Part shown: positions 37,181 through 47,713 of the stretch, piece after piece
How positions within the stretch are numbered: position 1 is the first letter of the stretch
Layout: each line of letters starts with the position of its first letter
Assembly: GCF_016924755.1 (NCBI RefSeq)
Contig: NZ_JAFFJX010000013.1
Span: forward strand, 62,001 to 126,000
Length of the DNA: 64,000 nucleotides
Origin: Longitalea arenae
GTDB lineage: Bacteria > Bacteroidota > Bacteroidia > Chitinophagales > Chitinophagaceae
Direction of reading: 5' to 3'
The notes under the pieces: model-generated
Seen by the model: the letters and a program-made list of their open reading frames with translations, nothing else
Database searches by the model: none
What the model was told of the DNA's origin: nothing
Program-made: the position numbers and the translations under genes

Positions 37181-38151
37181 ATAAATAGATTTAAAAAATT
37201 AAAAAATAGTGTTTACATACGCTACTTGTCAAAGCCCTGACCAGTCTGCATACCTTACCCAATCACCGTATTCCGGTAATATTGCCATAGCACAAATGCT
37301 AAAGCATGTAACACCAATCAATGAATGTAAGTGAATGAGGCCCGGATGAAGTACGTATTGGCCAATACGGGTGGAACAAGATCTCCCGGCTGTTTTACCG
37401 CTGTCACTGCTGGATTCCTTAACTAGTTACAGCAACTTCGGTTATCCGTTCAGGTGCCTTTGTTCATAACAAATATACGGTGGTTGAAAAGTGAAATCCA
37501 AATGACAGCACATTGAAACGGGTCAAAAGGGCCGAATATGGTCAATAATGACCGCTTTGGGTCTTGTTTGTCTCGCCCTGAATTGGCCATAACAGGAATT
37601 GCGAAGCACATTCAGTTCTACTTTTAACGCACTTGCCTTTGTTATTTCCGAAATTTATGGTCCTTTTGGCAGAAGCTCTCCTGCTTTTATCGAATGCGAT
37701 CATTTAAATAGTGAATACTATGGTACTTTGATCAATGGCAATGCGCAGGCGTTGATTCACTAAGCGCAATTTGCATTTTTGTGCATCCTTTTCTCAAATG
37801 CGTATACAGATTTTCCGAATGAGCTAAGCGCCGCAGCGCAGGAAGTGCCATTATTTTTAAATTACCGGCAGCATATCCATTATGAAGCGTGCTTTTAACG
37901 AATAACATGAAATAATGCTGAATAGACTGCTACATTGAACAGATCACCTTATACTTTTAACGAACAGGTTACGCAAATGAACGAATAAGCTACCCGGTTT
38001 ACTGAAAGTAAACACCAATTTGCAAAAAGAGACCGGTAAAACCGCCAATGGATCATCAAAAACGACAAACAAAAACATCAAATCAATAAAAGTAGAACGC
38101 AGGTTGAAAAATGAGCGATCAAATCATGGAAAAGTGAGGTAACTTAATAAG
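37181..38151. other. Gene-free stretch of about 970 bases
   Basis: No ORF with protein-like composition, tRNA, or simple repeat was recognised in this region between the unknown gene at 36566 and the Nudix gene. It is unusually long for this window. It contains a 16-base perfect palindrome at 37354-37369. It could hold a decayed gene or an unrecognised RNA. Confidence 0.6.
37354..37369. promoter_or_regulatory. 16-base perfect palindrome
   Basis: CGTATTGGCCAATACG is self-complementary over 16 bases. It lies about 170 bases upstream of the gene at 36566-37180 and could be the binding site of a dimeric regulator. No regulator gene is adjacent. Confidence 0.4.
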
Positions 38152-38625
38152 ATGAAAAAGCAAAGTGCCGGCATATTACCATACAAGTTTGTAAAGAAGC
38201 AGCTACACGTCTTTATAGCGCATCCTGGCGGACCTTTTTACCGCAGGAAGGACAATGGCTTCTGGACGATCGTAAAGGGCGAAATGGATGCAGGGGAAGA
38301 ACCGCTGGCCGCCGCCATCCGGGAGTTTAAGGAAGAAACCAATCTTGAGATCGATGGCGAATTTATACAACTAACTTCGCGCAGGCAAAAGAGCGGCAAG
38401 CTGGTACATGTATGGGCCATCGAAACCGATTTTTCAACCGATAATATTCAAAGCACTACTTTTCCCATGGAATGGCCACCCAAATCGGGCAAAATGATCG
38501 ATGTGCCCGAGCTGGACAAATTCGAATGGTTTGATGCGGCAACGGCTATGGATAAGCTATTACCGGCACAGGTGGGTTTTGTTGAGGAGGTGATGGGAAT
38601 GGTGGGAGGAAAAAATAGAACTTAG
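38152..38625 (+). CDS. Nudix hydrolase
   Basis: 157-residue Nudix-fold enzyme. The Nudix box GEMDAGEEPLAAAIREFKEE fits GX5EX7REUXEEXGU with all acidic ligands, except that Thr-Asn follows the EE in place of the usual Gly (EETNLEI). The N-terminus (KKQSAGILPYKF) and HPGGPFYRRKDNGFW are typical of the predicted NTP pyrophosphohydrolase branch (Ap4A-like or mutT-like). The substrate cannot be predicted. It lies just upstream of the CRISPR-Cas locus, pointing towards it, and is not part of it. Confidence 0.9.
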   Translation: MKKQSAGILPYKFVKKQLHVFIAHPGGPFYRRKDNGFWTIVKGEMDAGEEPLAAAIREFKEETNLEIDGEFIQLTSRRQKSGKLVHVWAIETDFSTDNIQSTTFPMEWPPKSGKMIDVPELDKFEWFDAATAMDKLLPAQVGFVEEVMGMVGGKNRT

Positions 38626-38704
38626 ACCAAGGCAGGATCAAGGAAAAGAAAAATACCTGTCTGTTCGCACACTCATAACTTATTATACAAGAAGTGTATA
38701 TAAA

Positions 38705-38840
38705 CACCAATCCCGCCTGTTGGCGGGACTACTGTAAAAGTTTTCACTGCGGAATAATCCTTACTGTGATTTACTTCAAAGCAAAGGTAAAAAGCTTTAC
38801 TTAATTCAACAAGCACCTATCACATTTCTTGATCTATCTC
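38705..38840 (-). ncRNA. tracrRNA of the type II-C CRISPR system
   Basis: Identified from an anti-repeat at 38764-38777: read leftward, GAAGTAAATCACAG is complementary to the 5' part of the crRNA repeat (GCTGTGATTTACTTTC), with one base gap. Directly downstream comes AAGGATTATTCCG (38750-38762), a small stem typical of the nexus region in Bacteroidota II-C tracrRNAs. Next are GCAGTGAAAAC and a 7-bp hairpin TCCCGCC/GGCGGGA (38711-38728), followed by a moderately T-rich stretch that may terminate transcription. A TATTTTTG box at 38847-38854 (reverse strand) matches the TAnnTTTG promoter consensus and would start the RNA near 38840. Both ends are estimates. It is transcribed away from cas9. Confidence 0.85.
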
Positions 38841-38846
38841 AATAAT

Positions 38847-38854
38847 CAAAAATA
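38847..38854 (-). promoter_or_regulatory. Putative -7 box of the tracrRNA promoter
   Basis: TATTTTTG on the reverse strand matches TAnnTTTG, about 70 bases before the anti-repeat. No convincing -33 box was found at 19-22 bases distance, so this is tentative. Confidence 0.4.
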
Positions 38855-38979
38855 TTTTCGCGGATTTTGTAGATAATATTTAACCCAAACTGTTTTTATA
38901 TTAAAGAACGTTTATTGATACAGTTAAAAACAACTGATCCTACTGTTCTAAAGATAATACTTATTCAATTCAATCCGAA

Positions 38980-38992
38980 TTGTACTGTACAA
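38980..38992. promoter_or_regulatory. Inverted repeat TTGTAC-T-GTACAA upstream of cas9
   Basis: A perfect 6+1+6 dyad lies 52 bases before the cas9 ATG and 10 bases before the degenerate repeat at 39003. It could be an operator controlling cas9. Confidence 0.4.
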
Positions 38993-39002
38993 ATATTATC
39001 TA

Positions 39003-39025
39003 GCTGTGATTTACTTTTTTTATTC
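39003..39025 (+). repeat. Degenerate CRISPR repeat copy in the cas9 upstream region
   Basis: The 15 bases GCTGTGATTTACTTT are identical to the start of the crRNA-oriented repeat. They continue TTTTATTC, matching CATTTATTC of the repeat with a two-base change and one deletion. The copy ends 18 bases before the cas9 ATG. In a cas9 mRNA leader it would pair with the tracrRNA anti-repeat; see findings. Confidence 0.8.
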
Positions 39026-39043
39026 AACCCCTAAACGATTGCT

Positions 39044-42000
39044 ATGCAAAAAATCCTTGGTTTAGACATTGGCACCAACAGCATTGGTTGGGCGCTTGTT
39101 AATAATGAATTCGGAAACAATGATAGTAAGATCCTTGGTATGGGTTGCCGCATTATTCCTATGGATGGGGAAATGCTTGGCAACTATGAAGCAGGCGTTT
39201 CTGTTTCCCAAACGGCTAACCGACGCCAGGCCCGCGGAGCCAGGCGGCTGAAAGACCGGTATAAACTGAGAAGAAAAAGGCTGATTGCCGTTTTAAAGGT
39301 CCTAGGATGGCTGCCGGACAACTTTGCACCAGGCCATGTACTACCCATATTACCAGAAAGACTGGCTGAAATGCACACACTATTTGGCACCACCCAAATA
39401 ACCCAGGACTGGCTGGTGTATTATTTACGCAAAAAAGCGTTAACCGAAAAAATAGAATTAGCAGAGTTAGCCAGGATATTACTGCACATGAACCAACGCC
39501 GTGGCTTCAAAAGCAACCGCAAAGCCAACAACGATGCTTCGGCAGAAAACAATAGTGAACAAGAAGATCAATTGCCATCCAGGGAGAACAAAATAGAAGT
39601 AGTTTCTATAACTGCCGTAAAAGATACTGGCGAAATAACCCGCGGGAAAAAAGTATTTGAGATCACTTTAGCAAATGGTATTAAAGGAACTATTAGCAGA
39701 GATACTCCGCCGGATTGGGAAGGAAAAGAAATGGAATTGGAGATCAGGACGATTAGAAGTAAAAAAGACCCGACGCCACGATACGAATTTGCCCTGCCAA
39801 ATAAAAGCGATTGGCAAAAAATGAAAGAAGCACTGCAAAAGGACATTTCTGCAGCAGGATTGCATATCGGCGAATACGTGCTTAATGAGATATTAAAGAA
39901 CAGGAACTACAGGGTCAGAGAAAGGATTGTCGACCGTTCCCTGTTCATTGCAGAGCTTATGGCTATTTGGGAAACACAACAACAATTCCATCCTGAGCTA
40001 TTGGCTCGGGATAAAAACAATGCGATAGCAGATGCGCTTTATGTTCACAATAAAGAAAAAAGGAAAGAAATCCAGGCGAATGACCTGTTACATGTGCTGC
40101 TTCACGATATCATTTATTATCAACGTCCGCTGAGATCAAAAGTAAGCTCTATTGGTGAGTGTCGTTTTGAAAAAAAATCTATCTGGCTGAAAGATGCAAA
40201 AGGCAATGACGTTCAACCTGCGTTAAAAGTTATTCCGGCCAGTGCTCCTCTTTTCCAGGAGTTCAGAATATGGAAAACCATTCACACGCTAAAAATTTTT
40301 GTAAAAGAAAAGCAAGTTAATGGCGAGCTGAAAACTGACGTTGATGAAACTTCGATTTATCTAACATCAGCCGTAAAAGAGTCCTTATTTTATTTTTTCG
40401 ACAACCGCGAGGAAGTTGAATTAAAAGATATTTTAAAATTTTTGAAGTTATCATCCGACACGCATTACATCAACTATCCGGACAACACCAGATTCAAGGG
40501 TAATCCAACAAAGTCTCAATTCAGAAAATTGTTCAACCGGTTCAAATTTGAAGCGGGCATTAACTTTATGCTGGACGCAGAAAAAATGAACAGCCTATGG
40601 CATCTGGTATATTCAATAGACGACAGCTCAGCCATTGAAAAAGCTTTACAGGGGAAGAGATGGCAATTCCCGGAAAACGTTGCTAAAGCTGTAGCCAATC
40701 TACCTGCGTACCTGTCCCAATATGGTGCTTATAGCAGCAAGGCGCTGAATAAAATGTTGCCTTTAATGCGATGTGGAAGACTATGGAGTCCAGCAGCCAT
40801 CGACAAAGATACACGCGCCAGAATTGAAAAGATAATAACCGGTGAATTCGATGAACATATTGATGACAGAACTAGGAGCCTGCTGACGCATTGTACCAGC
40901 CTTGATCAGTTTCAAGGGCTGCCGGAACACCTGGCTACTTATGTAGTTTATGGGAAACACAGTGAAAAGACAGGAGAACCGGTAGAAAATCCCGAGATGG
41001 TCAAAGGTTGGGAATACAAGGGGCCGGCCAACCCCATCGTAAAACAGATTGTTAATGAAACGATACAGGTTGTGAAAGCCATATGGAAGCATTATGGCAG
41101 ACCAGATGAAATAAGGATCGAGTTAGCAAGAGACCTAAAAAAAACGGCAGATGAAAGAAAGGAACTATCCGCTATAAATTTTAAAAACCAGGAAGATAAA
41201 CGCCGGATCAAAGCGATCCTCAGGGAGCTAAAGATAGGCGACCCTGAATCCCTGTCAGATATCGATAGAATGCGCATATTCGAAGAGAATGGTAACTACG
41301 CAGCACAGGCTAATTATTTAAAGTTCTTTAAAAAAGCATCAGAACCCACCCCTGCCGAGATCGAAAAATACAGGCTTTGGGTGGAGCAAAATTGTATTTC
41401 TCCCTATACTGGCAAACCTATTCAACTTTCGCGTCTATATACACGTGATTATGATGTAGATCACATAATACCGCGGTCAAGATACTACGATGATTCCATG
41501 GCTAATAAGGTAATTGTGGAAACCTGGGCCAATGCAGAAAAGGATAACCTCACTGCCATGCAATATATCCGTAAGGGAAGTGCAAAAGGGGAATTACTGT
41601 CTGCAGAACATTATTCAGCTTATGTTAACAAGATCTTCCGCCAGAAAAAACGTCGTCATTTGTTAAGCGATGAAATTCCCGAAGGTTTTATTCAACGACA
41701 ATTAAACGACACCAGATACATTACCAAAAAAGTGGCAGAGCTGCTGTCTCAGGTCGTTGAAAGCAAAAAAGTAAAAACTACCATTGGGCAAATAACCGAC
41801 GAGTTAAAACACAAATGGGGACTGAACGACATGATTAAACGTTTGCTGATTGAACGTTTTGAAAGGCTGGAAAAACTCACCGGCGAAAAAAAGGTTGAAT
41901 ATTATACAGATGAGGCCGGTAAACGCCGGCTACACCTGCATGGTTATGAAAAACGTATCGATCATCGCCACCATGCAATAGATGCGCTTGTTGTCGCCTG

Positions 42001-43246
42001 TACCCTAGATGAACATATTCAATATATAAATACACTCGAAGCACAAACAAAAGATGAAAACGAAAAATATAAATATCTAAAACTGCTTAAAAGCAAAAAG
42101 ACAAGAGATTTTAAGGAACCCTGGCATTATTTTATTCCTGCCGCCGAAGAAGCGTTGCAACAGATCATTGTTTCATTTAAAAACCGGCATCGGATATTGA
42201 ACAAAGGCGTGAATAAACACCTTAAATATGTGGAAAAAGATGGCCTATGGATCAAGGATTTCGTAACCCAAACACAAGGGGAACTATGGTCTGTAAGACA
42301 ACCATTGCATAAGGAAACGGTGTCAGGGAAACTGCAGTTTAGAAGATATAAATCAGGCAGCATTGGAGACGCTATAAAACAGCCGGAAAAAATTGCAGAC
42401 AGAAAAGTAAAAGCACATTTAGTATACCTCATACAGCAATTTGGACCCGATGAAAAAAAGATTAAAAAAGCGCTTAAAGAAAATCCGGCTTTTGACAGTA
42501 AAGGCAATCCCATTGATAAGATAACGATGTGGTACATGAAGGAATACTATGGCAACAGGGTGAATCTCGATGAAACGTTTACAGCTGAAAAAATAAAGGA
42601 AAAAATAGCGACCTACAATACGGAGAGTAAAAATGGCTTAAAAAACATTTTATTGACACATCTGGCCAAATGGAATAACGAACCTAAAGCCGCCTTTGCG
42701 GGAGAAGGCATGGAAGATCTTACCAAGACTCTTGGCAGGCCGATAACTAAAGTAACCATCTACGAAGATTCTAAAAGCAAATTTGAAATAAGAAAAGGCC
42801 AGTTCGTAGAAGCAGCCAAAGGCACCAATCTGTTTTTTGTCATCTATGAGAATCTACAGACAGGAGAAAGGCAATTTGAAACATTGAGACTGGATGAAGT
42901 AATCATTGCAAAAGCCAATGGCTGGCCGGTGGTAAAAGCTAAAGAGGGGTATAAGCATTTTACACTTTCACCAAATGATCTGGTGTATGTACCGGAAGAA
43001 GGCGAGAATGTAAAAATGATCAACTGGCAAACCGAAAAAGAAAAGATCTCAAAAAGAATTTACAAAGTAGTAAGCTTTACCGGACCTCAATGCTTCTTTG
43101 TTCCACATAACTATTCCAAAACTATCATAGAAAAAGTAGAATTAGGTTCCATGAATAAACAGGAAAAATCGCAGGACGAATTAATGATCAAAAAGTGCTG
43201 TATAAAATTGAAGGTTGATAGACTGGGGAATGTTTTGGAAATGTAA
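39044..43246 (+). CDS. cas9: CRISPR-associated endonuclease Cas9, type II-C
   Basis: RNA-guided DNA endonuclease that cuts both target strands with crRNA and tracrRNA. The 1400-residue product is long for type II-C but usual for Bacteroidota members. RuvC-I: LGLDIGTNSIGWAL with D8. The Arg-rich bridge helix lies at about residues 56-85 (NRRQARGARRLKDRYKLRRK). RuvC-II: IRIELARDLKKT with E693. HNH: YDVDHIIPRSRYYDDSMANK with D806, H807, N821 and N830. RuvC-III: RHHAIDALVVAC with H977 and D980. The C-terminal PAM-interacting region follows. All catalytic positions of SpCas9 have counterparts. Absence of csn2 and cas4 makes it II-C. The gene is visibly A-rich compared with housekeeping genes, consistent with transfer. 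cas1 follows 191 bases later. Confidence 0.98.
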   Translation: MQKILGLDIGTNSIGWALVNNEFGNNDSKILGMGCRIIPMDGEMLGNYEAGVSVSQTANRRQARGARRLKDRYKLRRKRLIAVLKVLGWLPDNFAPGHVLPILPERLAEMHTLFGTTQITQDWLVYYLRKKALTEKIELAELARILLHMNQRRGFKSNRKANNDASAENNSEQEDQLPSRENKIEVVSITAVKDTGEITRGKKVFEITLANGIKGTISRDTPPDWEGKEMELEIRTIRSKKDPTPRYEFALPNKSDWQKMKEALQKDISAAGLHIGEYVLNEILKNRNYRVRERIVDRSLFIAELMAIWETQQQFHPELLARDKNNAIADALYVHNKEKRKEIQANDLLHVLLHDIIYYQRPLRSKVSSIGECRFEKKSIWLKDAKGNDVQPALKVIPASAPLFQEFRIWKTIHTLKIFVKEKQVNGELKTDVDETSIYLTSAVKESLFYFFDNREEVELKDILKFLKLSSDTHYINYPDNTRFKGNPTKSQFRKLFNRFKFEAGINFMLDAEKMNSLWHLVYSIDDSSAIEKALQGKRWQFPENVAKAVANLPAYLSQYGAYSSKALNKMLPLMRCGRLWSPAAIDKDTRARIEKIITGEFDEHIDDRTRSLLTHCTSLDQFQGLPEHLATYVVYGKHSEKTGEPVENPEMVKGWEYKGPANPIVKQIVNETIQVVKAIWKHYGRPDEIRIELARDLKKTADERKELSAINFKNQEDKRRIKAILRELKIGDPESLSDIDRMRIFEENGNYAAQANYLKFFKKASEPTPAEIEKYRLWVEQNCISPYTGKPIQLSRLYTRDYDVDHIIPRSRYYDDSMANKVIVETWANAEKDNLTAMQYIRKGSAKGELLSAEHYSAYVNKIFRQKKRRHLLSDEIPEGFIQRQLNDTRYITKKVAELLSQVVESKKVKTTIGQITDELKHKWGLNDMIKRLLIERFERLEKLTGEKKVEYYTDEAGKRRLHLHGYEKRIDHRHHAIDALVVACTLDEHIQYINTLEAQTKDENEKYKYLKLLKSKKTRDFKEPWHYFIPAAEEALQQIIVSFKNRHRILNKGVNKHLKYVEKDGLWIKDFVTQTQGELWSVRQPLHKETVSGKLQFRRYKSGSIGDAIKQPEKIADRKVKAHLVYLIQQFGPDEKKIKKALKENPAFDSKGNPIDKITMWYMKEYYGNRVNLDETFTAEKIKEKIATYNTESKNGLKNILLTHLAKWNNEPKAAFAGEGMEDLTKTLGRPITKVTIYEDSKSKFEIRKGQFVEAAKGTNLFFVIYENLQTGERQFETLRLDEVIIAKANGWPVVKAKEGYKHFTLSPNDLVYVPEEGENVKMINWQTEKEKISKRIYKVVSFTGPQCFFVPHNYSKTIIEKVELGSMNKQEKSQDELMIKKCCIKLKVDRLGNVLEM

Positions 43247-43437
43247 AATCTATAAAAAAAGGAAAAAGGGGCATTAAAAAATCACGGTATAGAATTGATA
43301 GTGTTCAGAAGGCGATAAGTGAGCTTTTGAAAAATAGGTCGTCAAAATTGTTTACAATCAATAATTAGTTTGAATGTCGGCTTGTGAAAAAATAAAGGTA
43401 TTATCCTGCCCGTTGCAATGAGACAACTCCAGCCTTT

Positions 43438-44720
<1,283 letters not shown>

Positions 44721-44797
44721 AAAACCAGGTCGATAGGATTTAAAAAAACCATTATTATCCATTTTTTTCATCCTAAAAAACGGCTTAAAAGCACAAC

Positions 44798-44820
44798 AGG
44801 ACTGGGTTTCATCCAATCCT
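44798..44820 (-). terminator. Terminator-like hairpin at the cas2 end of the array
   Basis: Read leftward, AGGATTGG and CCAGTCCT (7 of 8 pairs) flank a short loop and are followed by GTTGTGCTTTTAAG, then a further TTTTTT. It would end the leftward pre-crRNA transcript just before cas2. The rightward strand has no T run, so the hairpin only suits the leftward direction. Confidence 0.45.
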
Positions 44821-47066
44821 GCTGTCGCTGATCTAAAGTACCGAATAAATGAAAGTAAATCACAGCTAGTAGCAGATGCCGAGAAATCCGCCTTCTGCTG
44901 TCGCTGATCTAAAGTACCGAATAAATGAAAGTAAATCACAGCTAAGAGGTAATAAATCTTACAATGCATGGGGCTGTCGCTGATCTAAAGTACCGAATAA
45001 ATGAAAGTAAATCACAGCTACATCACAGCACTGGCTTATATCGTTAAGCTGTCGCTGATCTAAAGTACCGAATAAATGAAAGTAAATCACAGCTACCTCG
45101 GCGCCAATATCCGTGACGAACGGGCTGTCGCTGATCTAAAGTACCGAATAAATGAAAGTAAATCACAGCGGCCGATTTACAAAGGATTGTCCGAATGAGC
45201 TGTCGCTGATCTAAAGTACCGAATAAATGAAAGTAAATCACAGCCGGCAACTGACGACCTTAACCGACACATGCGCTGTCGCTGATCTAAAGTACCGAAT
45301 AAATGAAAGTAAATCACAGCTATATTTTTTTATTGGATTAAAAATCTTTTTGCTGTCGCTGATCTAAAGTACCGAATAAATGAAAGTAAATCACAGCGAT
45401 TCACTGAAGAAAGACGGCTTGCCCTTCGCTGTCGCTGATCTAAAGTACCGAATAAATGAAAGTAAATCACAGCAATAGTCCTTAAATTCAGCCTTTAGGG
45501 TATGCTGTCGCTGATCTAAAGTACCGAATAAATGAAAGTAAATCACAGCTAAACGCTTCCTGCAAAACGAAGCCCGGTATGCTGTCGCTGATCTAAAGTA
45601 CCGAATAAATGAAAGTAAATCACAGCAAGCAGCGGCATATATTAACGCTAGAAATAGCTGTCGCTGATCTAAAGTACCGAATAAATGAAAGTAAATCACA
45701 GCAGCCCACTAGGGATACGGAATAAAATTGGGCTGTCGCTGATCTAAAGTACCGAATAAATGAAAGTAAATCACAGCCGCTATTTTGTGGCCTGAGAAAT
45801 TCTTATAGCTGTCGCTGATCTAAAGTACCGAATAAATGAAAGTAAATCACAGCCTTACTATATTGCAGTTGCAAAGTACCCAAGGCTGTCGCTGATCTAA
45901 AGTACCGAATAAATGAAAGTAAATCACAGCGCAAAAATTGATGGTGTTGAAATAGTTGTGGCTGTCGCTGATCTAAAGTACCGAATAAATGAAAGTAAAT
46001 CACAGCATAGACTTCATTCTGTCTATAATCTCCATAGCTGTCGCTGATCTAAAGTACCGAATAAATGAAAGTAAATCACAGCTGTGGGTGATGTTGTAAC
46101 GGCTGAAGTATAGCTGTCGCTGATCTAAAGTACCGAATAAATGAAAGTAAATCACAGCGGCGTACATAATAGCAGCTATATGGGCAAGCTGTCGCTGATC
46201 TAAAGTACCGAATAAATGAAAGTAAATCACAGCTTCGACCGGCATTGTATTGTTGATCGGGTTCGCTGTCGCTGATCTAAAGTACCGAATAAATGAAAGT
46301 AAATCACAGCCGCATGGCATTGCCGAATTCCTTATCGACTGCTGTCGCTGATCTAAAGTACCGAATAAATGAAAGTAAATCACAGCGCTGAAGGATGAAG
46401 ACGCCCGGGAAGATACGCTGTCGCTGATCTAAAGTACCGAATAAATGAAAGTAAATCACAGCAACATATGGTTTTTACAGGTCTGGGAAGGCTGTCGCTG
46501 ATCTAAAGTACCGAATAAATGAAAGTAAATCACAGCACATTCCAAACTGAACCATCCGTGGATTGTGCTGTCGCTGATCTAAAGTACCGAATAAATGAAA
46601 GTAAATCACAGCATAAGTGTCAGAAAATACTTTCTCCGCCTCGCTGTCGCTGATCTAAAGTACCGAATAAATGAAAGTAAATCACAGCTGGTGAGCGATT
46701 GACTTTCAACGCTGGGTCGCTGTCGCTGATCTAAAGTACCGAATAAATGAAAGTAAATCACAGCGGAGCAATTGTTAACTAATTTAGGTTACGGCTGTCG
46801 CTGATCTAAAGTACCGAATAAATGAAAGTAAATCACAGCATTGCCAGGTAGTGCCGTCTTCAAATGCGAGCTGTCGCTGATCTAAATTACCGAATAAATG
46901 AAAGTAAATCACAGCGCGTTGGCAATCTAAGAATGTTCACGTTATGCTGTCGCTGATCTAAAGTACCGAATAAATGAAAGTAAATCACAGCTAAAATTAA
47001 ATTGATAGGTAATATAAGGTTGCTGTCGCTGATCTAAAGTACCGAATAAAGAAAGTAAATCACAGC
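44821..47066 (-). CRISPR. CRISPR array, 30 repeats and 29 spacers
   Basis: The repeat is 46 bases. In crRNA orientation it reads GCTGTGATTTACTTTCATTT then ATTCGGTACTTTAGATCAGC then GACAGC, with 5-base inverted ends (GCTGT/ACAGC). Counting by eye gives 30 copies; spacers are 28-31 bases, mostly 30. Repeats look identical except near the cas-distal end: the copy at 46870 has one G to T change (forward strand) and the last, at 47022, lacks one base. The crRNA strand (leftward) is inferred from complementarity to the tracrRNA anti-repeat. Apparent ORFs across the array are artefacts of the repeats. Confidence 0.98.
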
Positions 47067-47278
47067 ACTTAATAATGGGTGGAATCTGTCCGTGTGGCGG
47101 ATGGGTTCTGTAACGCAGTCATATTTGCAGCAACTGCTTCGCATCTAATATACACAAATTTTGATAATTGCAACTCCTTTCACAACCAACCAGGCCCCGC
47201 CACTCATTCTTCAAAAATCCCGGCCAAACCCCACTCTTTGCCCGATATTCCCTAATTTGCCAGCCTAAAAACCTGATA

Positions 47279-47713
47279 ATGGAAATAAAACCTAAATATG
47301 GTATCGGCGACTTCACCTTCGGCATGAAGGCAGACCAGGTAGTGGCCAAACTGGGTAAACCCGATAAAATGTACCAGGACGAAGATGATGAGAACCAGGT
47401 TCTCTATCAATATAACCAACATAAACTGCGCCTCACCTTCTACCAGGATCACGACGGCAAACTGGGTTATATCAGATGCTCCAACCCAAAGCTTCAATTC
47501 CAGGGCAAACCGGTCATGAATACACCGATCGATAAAGTGAAAGACGAAACCTTCAGCTCCCTGATCGAAGAATGGGAAGAAGAAGACTACGACTTCTTTG
47601 TAACCTACGTAAATGAAGAAAACTGGATCGTATTGAACGTTGAATACGACGAAGTCACTGAGATCGAACTCGGCGTTCCCGTTAAAAATGACGACGAATA
47701 CGACTGGAAATAG
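47279..47713 (+). CDS. Hypothetical acidic protein
   Basis: 144 residues from the ATG at 47279 (MEIKPKYGIGDFTFGMKADQ). An upstream ATG at 47168 would add a stretch of unlikely composition. It is very acidic, with clusters such as QDEDDENQ and EEWEEEDYDFF. The opening pattern, FTFGMKADQVVAKLGKPDK, resembles the BamE/SmpA-like fold where G.s..eV...lG.P.. is a common motif. There is no signal peptide, so it is likely cytoplasmic. It follows the CRISPR array by 212 bases and is probably unrelated to it. Confidence 0.75.
   Translation: MEIKPKYGIGDFTFGMKADQVVAKLGKPDKMYQDEDDENQVLYQYNQHKLRLTFYQDHDGKLGYIRCSNPKLQFQGKPVMNTPIDKVKDETFSSLIEEWEEEDYDFFVTYVNEENWIVLNVEYDEVTEIELGVPVKNDDEYDWK

Noticed and set aside
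43380-43437. Second tracrRNA upstream of cas1, suggested by a GGTATTATCC stretch
   Set aside because: No anti-repeat is present near it; the order of elements does not match the tracrRNA at 38.7 kb.
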